From Lachnospiraceae bacterium UBA3316 (GTDB taxonomy: Bacteria; Bacillota; Clostridia; Lachnospirales; Lachnospiraceae): a stretch of 48,080 nt of DNA. The stretch spans positions 1 through 48,080 of the forward strand of contig DESK01000004.1 in assembly GCA_002361955.1 (NCBI GenBank), read 5' to 3'. This document shows, in pieces, positions 40,511 through 48,067 of the stretch. A program made the position numbers and the translations under genes. Position 1 is the first letter of the stretch. Each line of letters begins with the position of its first letter. The notes below the pieces were generated by a model that saw only the letters and a list, made by a program, of their open reading frames with translations, made no database searches and had not been told where the DNA came from.

Positions 40511-40541
40511 AGGCGAAATTCGTTCTGCGGGTTTCGCCTGT
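40511..40541. repeat. dispersed hairpin, copy 2
   Basis: AGGCGAAA (40512-40519) pairs with TTTCGCCT (40533-40540), with a loop containing TTCTGCGGG. It is the same element as at 34549-34577. It lies between the convergent murG and sigma genes, so it may act as a terminator for both. Confidence 0.6.
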
Positions 40542-40594
40542 TCTTTTGGAACGCCTCCATCTGCCAGACAGACACGTCTCCTCCCTGTACCCTG

Positions 40595-41110
40595 TCAGTC
40601 CCTGTATTCTTTGTAATACTTCCGGCGGATATACTGCTTCGCGCGGTACAGCTTTGCCCTCAGTACCTGAATCGTCATTCCCAGCATCTCGGCTGCTTCT
40701 TTCTGGCTCATTTCCCCGATACAGACCGCAACTACGATCTCATACCATTCTCTGTTCTTATCCCGCAAATCATCTAAAATCTGAAAACTTAACCGCTCAT
40801 TTTGTATGCGCTCTACCACCATATCCTCACCTTCCGGCAGGCATTCTGCAGCATCCTGACAGATTACCGCAGTCTTATTCCGCATGACCTTCTGCTTTCT
40901 CAGATAATCCACCACAGCATTTCTTGATGACACGATCAGCCAGGACTTCACGCTCGTATCCTTTACTTCATCCATATGTTCATAAAAGGATATAAACACC
41001 TGCTGGCAGATTTCTTCCGCCAAAAAGCGATCCTTCAGGCTGTCATACGCAATCTTCATCACCAATTTTCTGTATTCTTCGTAAATTTTTGTAAATCTTT
41101 TGTTCTTCAT
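40595..41110 (-). CDS. RNA polymerase sigma factor, sigma-70 (ECF type)
   Basis: 171 residues with region 2 (about 10-75: YRKLVMKIAYDSLKDRFLAEEICQQVF, SWLIVSSRNAVVDYLRKQ) and region 4 (about 115-165: IVVAVCIGEMSQKEAAEMLGMTIQVLRAKLYRAK). It directs RNA polymerase to a small set of promoters. No anti-sigma gene follows directly; the DUF4367 gene on the same strand is 1.3 kb downstream beyond murG. AAGGA lies 12 nt before the ATG. Confidence 0.9.
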   Translation of the reverse strand: MKNKRFTKIYEEYRKLVMKIAYDSLKDRFLAEEICQQVFISFYEHMDEVKDTSVKSWLIVSSRNAVVDYLRKQKVMRNKTAVICQDAAECLPEGEDMVVERIQNERLSFQILDDLRDKNREWYEIVVAVCIGEMSQKEAAEMLGMTIQVLRAKLYRAKQYIRRKYYKEYRD

Positions 41111-41161
41111 CGCATGCGGAATTCCTTCTCTAAAATATCAATGCCCCCTCAGGCTCCAGAC

Positions 41162-41572
41162 TTAAGCGCGAAAGCCCTCCAAAATTTCTTTCTTATCCTC
41201 TTCCGACAAGGTTTTCTGGACCCAGGTAATTCCCGCTCCGTCATTTTCATATCTGGGAATCAAATGGATGTGGAAATGGAACACGGTCTGTCCGGCGGCC
41301 GCCCCGTTGTTTTGTATCACGTTAAAGCCGTCGCACTTTAAGACCTCCATCATTTTCGCCCCCATTTTCTTCGCCAGGGCAAAGGCCTTCATCTCCCACT
41401 CCTCCGGCATCTCAAAAATATTCGCAAAATGCTCCTTCGGCAAAATCAGCGCATGGCCCTTTGTAGCCGGATTTAAATCCAGGATCACCCGGAAATCCTC
41501 ATTCTCATAGATGGTAGCTGAGGGGATCTCCCCGTTTGCCAGTTTACAAAAAATACATTTTTCTTCTTTCAT
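41162..41572 (-). CDS. HIT family protein (histidine triad nucleotide hydrolase)
   Basis: 136 residues from MKEEKCIFCKLANGEIP, with AAAGGAG upstream; a longer frame to 41641 crosses the promoter. The triad is HFHIHLIPRY near residue 98, and the N-terminal CxxC (CIFC) may bind Zn. HIT proteins of this Hint-like type hydrolyse adenosine phosphoramidates or related nucleotides. It has its own promoter and is monocistronic. Confidence 0.95.
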   Translation of the reverse strand: MKEEKCIFCKLANGEIPSATIYENEDFRVILDLNPATKGHALILPKEHFANIFEMPEEWEMKAFALAKKMGAKMMEVLKCDGFNVIQNNGAAAGQTVFHFHIHLIPRYENDGAGITWVQKTLSEEDKKEILEGFRA

Positions 41573-41612
41573 CGCCTTCTCCTTTCGCCTGTAACGCAGG
41601 TTATTTCCTGCC

Positions 41613-41641
41613 ATTGTATAGTTATGGTAATTCTTTTGCAA
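41613..41641 (-). promoter_or_regulatory. sigma-A promoter of the HIT gene
   Basis: Minus strand TTGCAA (41641-41636), a 17-nt spacer, TACAAT (41618-41613). A TTGACA slightly upstream is an alternative -35. Confidence 0.6.
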
Positions 41642-41696
41642 AATAATGTCAACAATAAGTATTTGCTATTTTTCCCCTTCAATGATACACTGATTG

Positions 41697-41814
41697 CTGT
41701 TCACGCAGGTCTGTTTATTTACTGCACAGACCGTAAAAAGGTGATTCAGGTGTGAGCAAATCCCCTTCGCAAAGCGAGCGTAGAAAATTTCAAATGGATT
41801 TGCGAGTATTACTG
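41697..41814 (-). repeat. intergenic repeat, copy R2 (118 bp)
   Basis: Inverted copy of 37735-37843. It carries GCAAATCC and GGATTTGC arms flanking a GC-rich inner stem (CTCGCTTTGCGAAG), then GCTCACACC, GAATCACC, and the hairpin GGTCTGT/ACAGACC. It occupies most of the gap between the HIT and histidine kinase genes and has no open frame. Confidence 0.85.
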
Positions 41815-41821
41815 TGGTAAA

Positions 41822-41850
41822 GTGAACCGTAACATGCACTGTGTTACATA
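41822..41850 (+). promoter_or_regulatory. promoter and possible operator of the histidine kinase gene
   Basis: GTGAAC (41822-41827), a 17-nt spacer, TACATA (41845-41850). The spacer is filled by GTAACA-N7-TGTTAC (41829-41847), an inverted repeat that could be a repressor site. Confidence 0.45.
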
Positions 41851-41877
41851 CAGGCAAGTATAAAAAGGAGTCTAAAA

Positions 41878-42582
41878 ATGTCAGAAGCTGAACAGATAGA
41901 ACGACTGAAAAGGATCATAGAAGAGCAAAAAATTACGATTTCCCAGATTTCCCATGAGGTGCGAAATCCTGTGACCGTAATCAACAGCTCCTTACAGCTT
42001 ATAGAAAAAAAATGTCCCGCCATACGCGAATATCCTCTCTGGCAGGACACCATGAGAGATATGAAATACCTTCTGCGTCTGCTGGACGAGGTATCCAGCT
42101 ATAACAACAGCACTCTGCTCAGAAAAGAGGTTCTGGATACCAGTACCTGGCTCTCCGGGTTTCTCTCCTCCCTGAGCCGCACCGTTCCTGCCCCCTTTTC
42201 CCTGTCCTGGCAGGTGCCTCCGGCCCTCCCGGCCATCTGCGCAGATCCCCTGAAGCTGCGCCGGGCCCTGGAAAACCTGCTCCGCAACGGTTTTGAGGCT
42301 CTGGAGGATCAGGGGGAAGTGTCCTTCCTGGCAGAGGCAAAGAAGGACGCCCTCTGCCTCCGTATCTCCGATACCGGCTGCGGAATTCCCCAGGAGCGCC
42401 TTGACACCCTGTACCAGCCCTTTGTCACCCATAAACCGGACGGTACCGGCCTGGGCCTGTCCATCACCAAGCGCATCATCGAAGCCCACCGGGGAACCCT
42501 TTCTTTAGAAACTGTCCCAGGGCGCGGCACCACCTTCACGGTCCTCCTGCCTGCGGGGCCGGCGGTAGAGGATCACCGCTAA
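41878..42582 (+). CDS. soluble orphan sensor histidine kinase
   Basis: 234 residues with no membrane helix and no sensor domain. The HisKA part starts almost at once: ISHEVRNPVTVI with phospho-acceptor H26. The HATPase domain has an N box LENLLRNGFEAL, G1 DTGCGIP, F region LYQPFVTHKPDG and G2 GTGLGLSI. It resembles KinA-like or NtrB-like catalytic cores. No response regulator gene is adjacent. Input could come through a partner protein or by phosphorelay, for example into sporulation. AAAAGGAG precedes the ATG. Its 3' end overlaps the convergent rhomboid gene by 78 bases. Confidence 0.9.
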   Translation: MSEAEQIERLKRIIEEQKITISQISHEVRNPVTVINSSLQLIEKKCPAIREYPLWQDTMRDMKYLLRLLDEVSSYNNSTLLRKEVLDTSTWLSGFLSSLSRTVPAPFSLSWQVPPALPAICADPLKLRRALENLLRNGFEALEDQGEVSFLAEAKKDALCLRISDTGCGIPQERLDTLYQPFVTHKPDGTGLGLSITKRIIEAHRGTLSLETVPGRGTTFTVLLPAGPAVEDHR

Positions 42583-43149
42583 CAGCAGGCCGGAAAGAAA
42601 TCCGCCCACATGGGCCGCATTGTCCACTCCCACAGAGGTAAATCCCTCAAAAAGGGCGAGAAAGGCCATGAGGATCAGGCGGCGTCTCGTAAACTCCGCG
42701 ATCCTTCCTCTGTTTATAATCGCAATATAGACGATGGCTCCCATCGCCGCGAACACTGCGCCGGAGGCCCCTGCCGAAACTGCCCAATCCCCGCCTCTGT
42801 ACTCCAGGATACAGGACAGCACATTTCCCAAAAGTCCTCCCCCCAGATATATGATAAGATACCGGACACTTCCCACCGCATGCTCCAGGGCATCCCCCAG
42901 GAAGGTCAGTACAAGCATATTATTAAACAGATGCTCAATTCCAAAATGCATAAACATACAGGTAAAGAGCCTGTAATATTCCTTTTCCTCTACAATCCAG
43001 GGCGCATAGCTGGCTCCATGCTCCGCCATAAAAAGCACATCCTCTGTGTTTCCCATAATCTCCAGAACAAAAAATACCGCAATATTAGCCAAAACAATCA
43101 CAAGATTGCATACTGTCCTGGACTTCAGAAAGGCTTTGACTTCTTCCAT
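42505..43149 (-). CDS. rhomboid family intramembrane serine protease
   Basis: 214 residues from MEEVKAFLKS, with GGAGAA 8 nt upstream. Six membrane segments are seen. The catalytic Ser is in AGASGAVFA and the His in AAHVGGFLSGLL; the HFGIEHLFNNMLVL segment is the family loop/helix pattern. It cleaves membrane proteins within the bilayer. Its own promoter lies at 43184-43211. The C-terminal tail is charged (RRPRRQEDREGG), and the stop region overlaps the kinase gene. Confidence 0.93.
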   Translation of the reverse strand: MEEVKAFLKSRTVCNLVIVLANIAVFFVLEIMGNTEDVLFMAEHGASYAPWIVEEKEYYRLFTCMFMHFGIEHLFNNMLVLTFLGDALEHAVGSVRYLIIYLGGGLLGNVLSCILEYRGGDWAVSAGASGAVFAAMGAIVYIAIINRGRIAEFTRRRLILMAFLALFEGFTSVGVDNAAHVGGFLSGLLLAVILYRRPRRQEDREGGAAPWDSF

Positions 43150-43183
43150 AGCAATTCTCCTTTTCTGCCAAATGATGATTCCT

Positions 43184-43211
43184 ATTTTAACAGAAAGAAG
43201 CTTATTTGCAA
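43184..43211 (-). promoter_or_regulatory. sigma-A promoter of the rhomboid gene
   Basis: Minus strand TTGCAA (43211-43206), a 16-nt spacer, TAAAAT (43189-43184), about 35 nt before the start. Confidence 0.5.
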
Positions 43212-43316
43212 CCCTGAATCCTGGGTTTCCGCAAATCAAAGGGCAGTTGGGCAAATCCTGTCTGTCCGCGCCTCTTTTCATGCCGATGGAATCCGAAAAC
43301 CATGGGAAGGCGTCCT

Positions 43317-44645
43317 CTACTCTTTAAAATAATATCCTGCCCCGGCAAAGCATATCTCATCTCCCGTGTGAAGCTGCCGGTATTCATTGGCTTCCAGCCG
43401 CTCTCCGTTCAGAAAGGTGCCGTTGGTAGAATTCAAATCTACCAGGAAGTACGCTCCCTCCCTCTTCTCTATCTCCGCGTGGATCCGGCTGATCATCGGA
43501 AGATTCAGCACCATGTCCACCTGGCCTTTCATCTTTCCAATCACGAAACGTTCCTTGTCAATCGCCATATTTTTCCGCAGCTCCGGGCTGCCGCTGATGA
43601 GAACAGGCTGGGCGCTCTTTACGTTTCCTCCAAGGAAGGTCGTCTGCCCATAGACCTCCTCTTCCTCCTTTTGCCCTTCCTCCACAAAAACCGGCCCCTC
43701 TTCCGGACAGGTTCTCTCCTGCTTTTTTTCCTGCGGACTGCGCCTGATTTTCCTCTCTTTTTCCCGTGCCTTTTTGTCCCGCTTTTTTACTTCCGGCTTC
43801 TCCGCCTTCTCCTCCCGCGATTTCTTCTCTCCCATACACAGGTAATAAGCTGCCGCTGCCGCCAAAAACAGAATGCCCCCCGCCTGTGTCAGTGTCAGAA
43901 TATGGAAAAATACCAGCGCTACCTCCACCGCAAGCCCTGCCGCCGCTCCCAGAGCAACCAAAAGCACTTTTTTCTTCCTCGCCCTCTTTCTCAGCCTCTC
44001 CTTCCCTGTCATGTTCCACTGGGCAGGCGTTTTTTTCTCCTCCAAAGGCTCTCTCTTTTCCGGCTTCGCCCCCCCTTTCTCCGGAATCTCCTTCTTTTTT
44101 ACTTCCTTTCCCCGCAGGCTGCGAAGCACCGCGCTGATACTATAATTTTCCTCCACCGTCCCGCTGTAGATCTGATAGCCCCAGAGCACCGCCTGTTCAT
44201 CTCCATGATCCAGCTTCTTTAAGAGATACTCTGCCAGACTGCGAAAGGTATCGGAGATAGCCTCCCTGCTGCAGGGCAGGTAGCAGAAGCTTACTTCCCT
44301 GGTTTCCACATCCATATAAATGAGCTCCGGATTTAAGACAAGGCTCTCATCCGGCAGAAGATACCTGGAGATCCCCTCCAGCGTCCGGCTCATGGCCTGC
44401 GCCACAGCCCGGATATCCTCTCCGCCTGCCGCCCGATGCTCCAGGATGCGAGCCAAAGGCTGCTTCGACGTGATCTCATAGTAAAAGTAGGACGCCCCGT
44501 CGATCCTGCGCAGCTTGCACCGCAAAAGCCCGGCAATATCATTGACTAAAAGCATCCTTACCTGATATTCGCTCCCCTCTACCTCCTCCGGCGCCTGGAG
44601 AACCATATAATTATGCTCCCCGTCACGGCGATACATCACTTCCAT
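43317..44645 (-). CDS. DUF6382 and FHA domain membrane protein
   Basis: 442 residues. The N-terminal DUF6382 region (about 1-170) reads HNYMVLQAPEE and SFCYLPCSREAIS. A basic linker leads to two membrane helices (about 225-280, VLLVALGAAAGLAVEVALVF and GGILFLAAAAAYYLC). A highly charged Lys/Glu linker follows, then a C-terminal FHA domain (about 365-435: FVIGKMKGQVDMVL, ISRIHAEIEKREGAYFLVDL, NSTNGTFLNGERL), which binds phosphothreonine. Both ends should be cytoplasmic. In Clostridia such proteins accompany Tad-like loci, probably as Ser/Thr-phosphorylation-dependent control of assembly. The start overlaps the upstream TadE-like gene by 23 bases. Confidence 0.85.
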   Translation of the reverse strand: MEVMYRRDGEHNYMVLQAPEEVEGSEYQVRMLLVNDIAGLLRCKLRRIDGASYFYYEITSKQPLARILEHRAAGGEDIRAVAQAMSRTLEGISRYLLPDESLVLNPELIYMDVETREVSFCYLPCSREAISDTFRSLAEYLLKKLDHGDEQAVLWGYQIYSGTVEENYSISAVLRSLRGKEVKKKEIPEKGGAKPEKREPLEEKKTPAQWNMTGKERLRKRARKKKVLLVALGAAAGLAVEVALVFFHILTLTQAGGILFLAAAAAYYLCMGEKKSREEKAEKPEVKKRDKKAREKERKIRRSPQEKKQERTCPEEGPVFVEEGQKEEEEVYGQTTFLGGNVKSAQPVLISGSPELRKNMAIDKERFVIGKMKGQVDMVLNLPMISRIHAEIEKREGAYFLVDLNSTNGTFLNGERLEANEYRQLHTGDEICFAGAGYYFKE

Positions 44646-45051
44646 GCTTCACCTCCTCCGCAAATCTCTTTGCCAGCCGCAGCCGAATCAATGTCCTTCC
44701 GGGGTCTGTCACCCTCTGCTCCGCAAAAGCCGACAGCTGCAGCTGCCCGCCGCAAAAGAACTCCGCCACAAAACCCGGTATAAGGAACGTACCGGACGCT
44801 TCCGCCGATACCCGCCTGTTATCGCCGCTCACTTCCAGCCCGGCTCCCCGGATCCCCAAAAGGCCATCGTTAATTTTACCCGGTTCTCTTTTTCCATCCA
44901 TATTTTCGAGAATCGCCGCCTCGTATGCCGCGCTCTTCATAAAGGCTTTGTCGTGCATATAAAAGCCCAGATAGAGCACTCCTGCCAGAAGCGGGATCAG
45001 GACTGCCATCAGCAGGGCAGCTTCCACCGTATAGCTCCCTTGAAACCTCAT
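44623..45051 (-). CDS. TadE-like pseudopilin/secreted protein
   Basis: 142 residues from MRFQGSYTVEAALLMAVLIP, a TadE-type N terminus: short basic leader, Glu after the processing point (TVEAALL), then one long hydrophobic helix. The rest is a small outer domain with a Cys in FFCGGQLQ. TadE/F proteins are minor pilins processed by a prepilin peptidase, which is encoded just upstream. The start overlaps that gene in an ATGA junction, so the two are translationally coupled. Confidence 0.82.
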   Translation of the reverse strand: MRFQGSYTVEAALLMAVLIPLLAGVLYLGFYMHDKAFMKSAAYEAAILENMDGKREPGKINDGLLGIRGAGLEVSGDNRRVSAEASGTFLIPGFVAEFFCGGQLQLSAFAEQRVTDPGRTLIRLRLAKRFAEEVKHGSDVSP

Positions 45052-45494
45052 ACTGCCGCCCCCTCTCCCATGAGCAGCCAGATCACATAACCTCCCATCA
45101 GAAAGGGAAGAAACGCCATCCTGTGCTTTCCTCCTTTTTTCCTTGCCAGAAACAGCCACGCCCCATACACCGCTGACAGGCACAGCCCAAAAAAGAAAAT
45201 CTCCGCCAGGGGAAGCAGCCCCAGCCAGACGCCAAGGATCATCGCCGCCAGGGCATCCCCATAACCCAGAGCCTGCCCCGACAGCCTTGCCAGCCCCAAC
45301 AGCAAGGCTCCCGCAAAAGCCCCGGCGATCCATCCCTGCCAGGGCTCTTCCCCATAGCTTACGGCCATTTTCCCCAGCTGCACTGCAGCGCCAAGCAGAA
45401 GAAAGCCAATCAAAAAGACTCCTGAAATCTCCTTTTTCCTGATATCCATCACACTGCCCGCCCCCAAAAACAGCAGCATCGCACATTTTTCCAT
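45048..45494 (-). CDS. prepilin peptidase, A24 (CpaA/TadV type)
   Basis: 148 residues from MEKCAMLLFLGAG, with AGGTG upstream. It has the two catalytic Asp residues of type IV prepilin peptidases: SVMDIRKKEI and GYGDALAAMI. Five to six membrane helices. It lacks the N-terminal methyltransferase domain, as in the archaeal-like TadV/CpaA form. It would cleave the leaders of the Flp-like pilin and TadE-like proteins of this operon. Confidence 0.88.
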   Translation of the reverse strand: MEKCAMLLFLGAGSVMDIRKKEISGVFLIGFLLLGAAVQLGKMAVSYGEEPWQGWIAGAFAGALLLGLARLSGQALGYGDALAAMILGVWLGLLPLAEIFFFGLCLSAVYGAWLFLARKKGGKHRMAFLPFLMGGYVIWLLMGEGAAV

Positions 45495-45501
45495 CTTACA
45501 C

Positions 45502-46362
45502 CTACCTTCCGCACTTAGAACAGGGTCTCCAGTCCTCCACCTGGGATAAGGAAACGACAATCACACTTCTTTTTAGCCGGCTGCAGGCTTCGTGGCTGTG
45601 GTATCTGTCGCCAGTATCCGTAATGTACACCCAGCCTCCGGCCTTTTCCCCACAGGATTCACAGGGATAATACTTTCCCCCATCCTCATTTCTCAGCCCT
45701 CCGACCTGACCTTTCGCCACTCCTCTGACAGACAAGCGAATATGGCTGCACTCCCTGTCCCTGTGGTATACACTTCCATTTTCCGTGATGTATACCGATT
45801 CCTCCTTTTTCTCCTCTTCCTCCCCTGTCTCCGATGATTCTCTTCCCGTCCACGCGCGCACCCTGGCTCTCTGCACTACGGGAACAGACCGTGAAAACAG
45901 TGGAAGCCTCCATCGAAAACGGTACGATGCCACCAGATCTATAATCTCATCCTCTTCCAGGATAGAAGAACCAAGCAGGCTGACAGAGGATGCCTCCTTC
46001 CCTGCTGCCTGACGGATTCTCTTCCTGGCATATAGAAGATTCAAAACTGCGCCTGCTTTCTTCCTGGCCTCGTCTCCATCCGAATTTTGGACGTAGGCAT
46101 AAACTGCCATCTGTTTTCCCGCATCCTGCAGCCCCTCTGCCACGCCTCCCGCCATGGTGAGCATCTGCAGGAAATATAAAAAGGCCAGAATGGCATACAG
46201 GCAGACCGGGAGCACACAGGCCGCCTCTACGGTCAGGCTTCCTCTGGCAGAGGCGGAAAGGGATATTCTTCCCCTGCTAACATGAAAGATCTTCCATACG
46301 AATCTGTTCGGGAGAGAGCCTGACTCCTTTCTGATACTGTGCATACTACAGGGAAAGAACAT
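45502..46362 (-). CDS. TadE-like protein with two Cys/His (zinc-ribbon-like) C-terminal modules
   Basis: 286 residues. The N-terminal leader is long; the pilin-like segment is at about 41-75 (ARGSLTVEAACVLPVCLYAILAFLYFL). After a variable region come two similar modules: VYITENGSVYHRDRECSHI...PCESCG and VYITDTGDRYHSHEACSRL...PCSKCG, each with His-x4-Cys and Cys-x2-Cys, likely metal-binding. The tandem modules on a pseudopilin-like anchor are unusual. AGGAGG lies 9 nt ahead of the ATG. It is 7 bp ahead of the prepilin peptidase gene. Confidence 0.75.
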   Translation of the reverse strand: MFFPCSMHSIRKESGSLPNRFVWKIFHVSRGRISLSASARGSLTVEAACVLPVCLYAILAFLYFLQMLTMAGGVAEGLQDAGKQMAVYAYVQNSDGDEARKKAGAVLNLLYARKRIRQAAGKEASSVSLLGSSILEEDEIIDLVASYRFRWRLPLFSRSVPVVQRARVRAWTGRESSETGEEEEKKEESVYITENGSVYHRDRECSHIRLSVRGVAKGQVGGLRNEDGGKYYPCESCGEKAGGWVYITDTGDRYHSHEACSRLKRSVIVVSLSQVEDWRPCSKCGR

Positions 46363-46380
46363 CCCTTTCCGCCTCCTTTC

Positions 46381-47874
46381 TCAATATTCCAGTTCTCCTG
46401 TTACCCGGTACGGCGCTTCCCCCGAAGTCACCGGCAGAAATGCCTCCGTCACACGGAAAAACACTCCGGAAAATCTCCAGGCCGTCTCAGCCTTTGCCCT
46501 GACGATCCACCCATCCGCCCGGGCCCGCTGGTCTCCAAGACTGCTTTCCATCATGTCCAGCGCCCGCAGGGGATAGCGGCCCTTCTTTCCTGCAAACAGC
46601 AGAATCCTCAAATAATCCTCATAATCCTGCCCCGTGCCTCCGCCGTCATCACAGGAGTCGAAAAGCTCCGTCACCTTTGCCAGGTTCGACAGCGACAGCT
46701 TCCAGGAAGAGGCATCCTTCATCGGCGGTACACGGCCTTTCGAAAGTAAGGTGCGCACATCCAGAAGGCTTTCCGCATAAGCCCAGGCCAGGGCCAGCAC
46801 TGCCTCAAGGGCTATACAGAGTCCCGGAACAGGCGCTGCTCCCCCAAGGCCCAGCGCCAGGGTTTTTATCTGGGTTCTCATCTTTGTGTCCGACAAAATA
46901 TAGACAAGATTCACACCCTCCCGCAGCAAAAGCAGTCTGTTTACGACGCCCTTCAGATTCTCTTTGTCACTGTTTTTTCCTATAAGAATATATTCCATCT
47001 GGTAGGCCAGCCCCTCCTGATCCCACGGATCCGTCCAGGCGCTGAAATGCCCCAGAAGATATTCCTGAAAGATTCCGTCGGATATAAGCCCTTTTTCTGT
47101 CTCTTTTAACGGAAGATTTCCCTTGTTCCGCTTTCTGTTTGACGGCAGGCCGGAAGCCTCCACGCGTTTTTCGGAGATGCCTGCAGGCTCCTTTACTACC
47201 AGGCCTAAAATCCCCATCTCCTTGATTTTCTTGATCGTATCCAGTGGATTTTCCTGAGGCGCTTCCTGCACCGGCTCCGGGTCTGCCTGCTTCTCCTCCC
47301 CGTCAGCCTCCTTCTGCAGCTCCTGGACCTTCTCCAGGTTGTCCCAGGCGGAGGCGTCCTGGTTTTCATACTCTTCGGCGGCCTCCTGCTGCCTTTTCGC
47401 CTCCTGTATATCCTTCTGAAAACGAAGCAGGAGCTCCATGCCCAGATTCTCCCGAATCCCCTCCACCACCTGCTGGTAAAAGGCATTCCCGTTTTCATCC
47501 GTAGCCAGCGTATAGCCTGTAATCTGGCAGCTCTCCGCAGTCATGGGAAACAGATTGACCGCCCTCTTCTTCAGCCCTTCTGTGGGAGAGGTATTGTACT
47601 TCATATAGTCCTGCATCCGCCAAGCTACTCTTTCCGGCGAAAAATCTCCCGTCCCGAAGGCGCCGTCCAGCAGCAGCACGTCATAATTTTCAAGTAGCTC
47701 TCTCTCATACTCTCCGAATACGGAAAAGAGCCCCATGTCTGTCACGGCCGCCGCCCAGGCCCTGGCCCCCTGTATCCTGGCCGACTCGGCCAGAGCACAG
47801 ACCAGGGCGATCAGCAGCACACCCACCAGACTTAAGAATACCGTAATACTTCCCTGGTATCTGTCTCGGCTCAT
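46381..47874 (-). CDS. DUF5702 family protein of the Tad-like locus
   Basis: 497 residues. The N terminus (YQGSITVFLSLVGVLLIALVCALAESARIQGAR) is a TadE/TadG-like leader and membrane helix. It continues in a large outer part with a Glu/Gln-rich middle (about 150-215) and a C-terminal region SLSNLAKVTELFDS...YEDYLRILLF that fits DUF5702. It is found in clostridial Tad loci with Flp-like proteins. The exact role is unknown; it may be a major secreted or surface component of the machine. AAGGAAGG lies upstream of the ATG. 18 bp separate it from the next gene. Confidence 0.8.
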   Translation of the reverse strand: MSRDRYQGSITVFLSLVGVLLIALVCALAESARIQGARAWAAAVTDMGLFSVFGEYERELLENYDVLLLDGAFGTGDFSPERVAWRMQDYMKYNTSPTEGLKKRAVNLFPMTAESCQITGYTLATDENGNAFYQQVVEGIRENLGMELLLRFQKDIQEAKRQQEAAEEYENQDASAWDNLEKVQELQKEADGEEKQADPEPVQEAPQENPLDTIKKIKEMGILGLVVKEPAGISEKRVEASGLPSNRKRNKGNLPLKETEKGLISDGIFQEYLLGHFSAWTDPWDQEGLAYQMEYILIGKNSDKENLKGVVNRLLLLREGVNLVYILSDTKMRTQIKTLALGLGGAAPVPGLCIALEAVLALAWAYAESLLDVRTLLSKGRVPPMKDASSWKLSLSNLAKVTELFDSCDDGGGTGQDYEDYLRILLFAGKKGRYPLRALDMMESSLGDQRARADGWIVRAKAETAWRFSGVFFRVTEAFLPVTSGEAPYRVTGELEY

Positions 47875-47899
47875 CCATCCTTCCTTTCTCCAGATGCCG

Positions 47900-48067
47900 C
47901 TAAATGCTGTTGCTCTGGCTTATAATCTTCTTAAAGATACGGTTGACAAGATTCGTAAGCTGGCTCTTGAAAATAACCACAAGGCCGATCAATACCACCA
48001 GGATCAAAATGATTTCCACTACGCCGACTCCGTCCTCTTCTGTCCAGAATTCTCTCATATGCTCCAT
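47900..48067 (-). CDS. Flp1-like pilin
   Basis: 55 residues. It begins MEHMREFWTEEDGVGVVEII, with a short charged leader and Glu at +5-like position, then a single hydrophobic helix (VVEIILILVVLIGLVVIF) and a basic tail (NRIFKKII). This is the Flp1-like putative pilin pattern of Clostridia. GGGGGTGAGAGG precedes the ATG. It starts 25 bp ahead of the DUF5702 gene and close to the right edge, so the TadA/B/C genes of the machine, if present, should lie beyond the window. Confidence 0.85.
   Translation of the reverse strand: MEHMREFWTEEDGVGVVEIILILVVLIGLVVIFKSQLTNLVNRIFKKIISQSNSI

Noticed and set aside
37735..41814. The paired repeats considered as a CRISPR or as ends of a composite transposon
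   Set aside because: Only two copies 3.9 kb apart, no spacers. The DNA between them holds ordinary core genes (murG, HIT, sigma) and no transposase, so a transposon is not supported.
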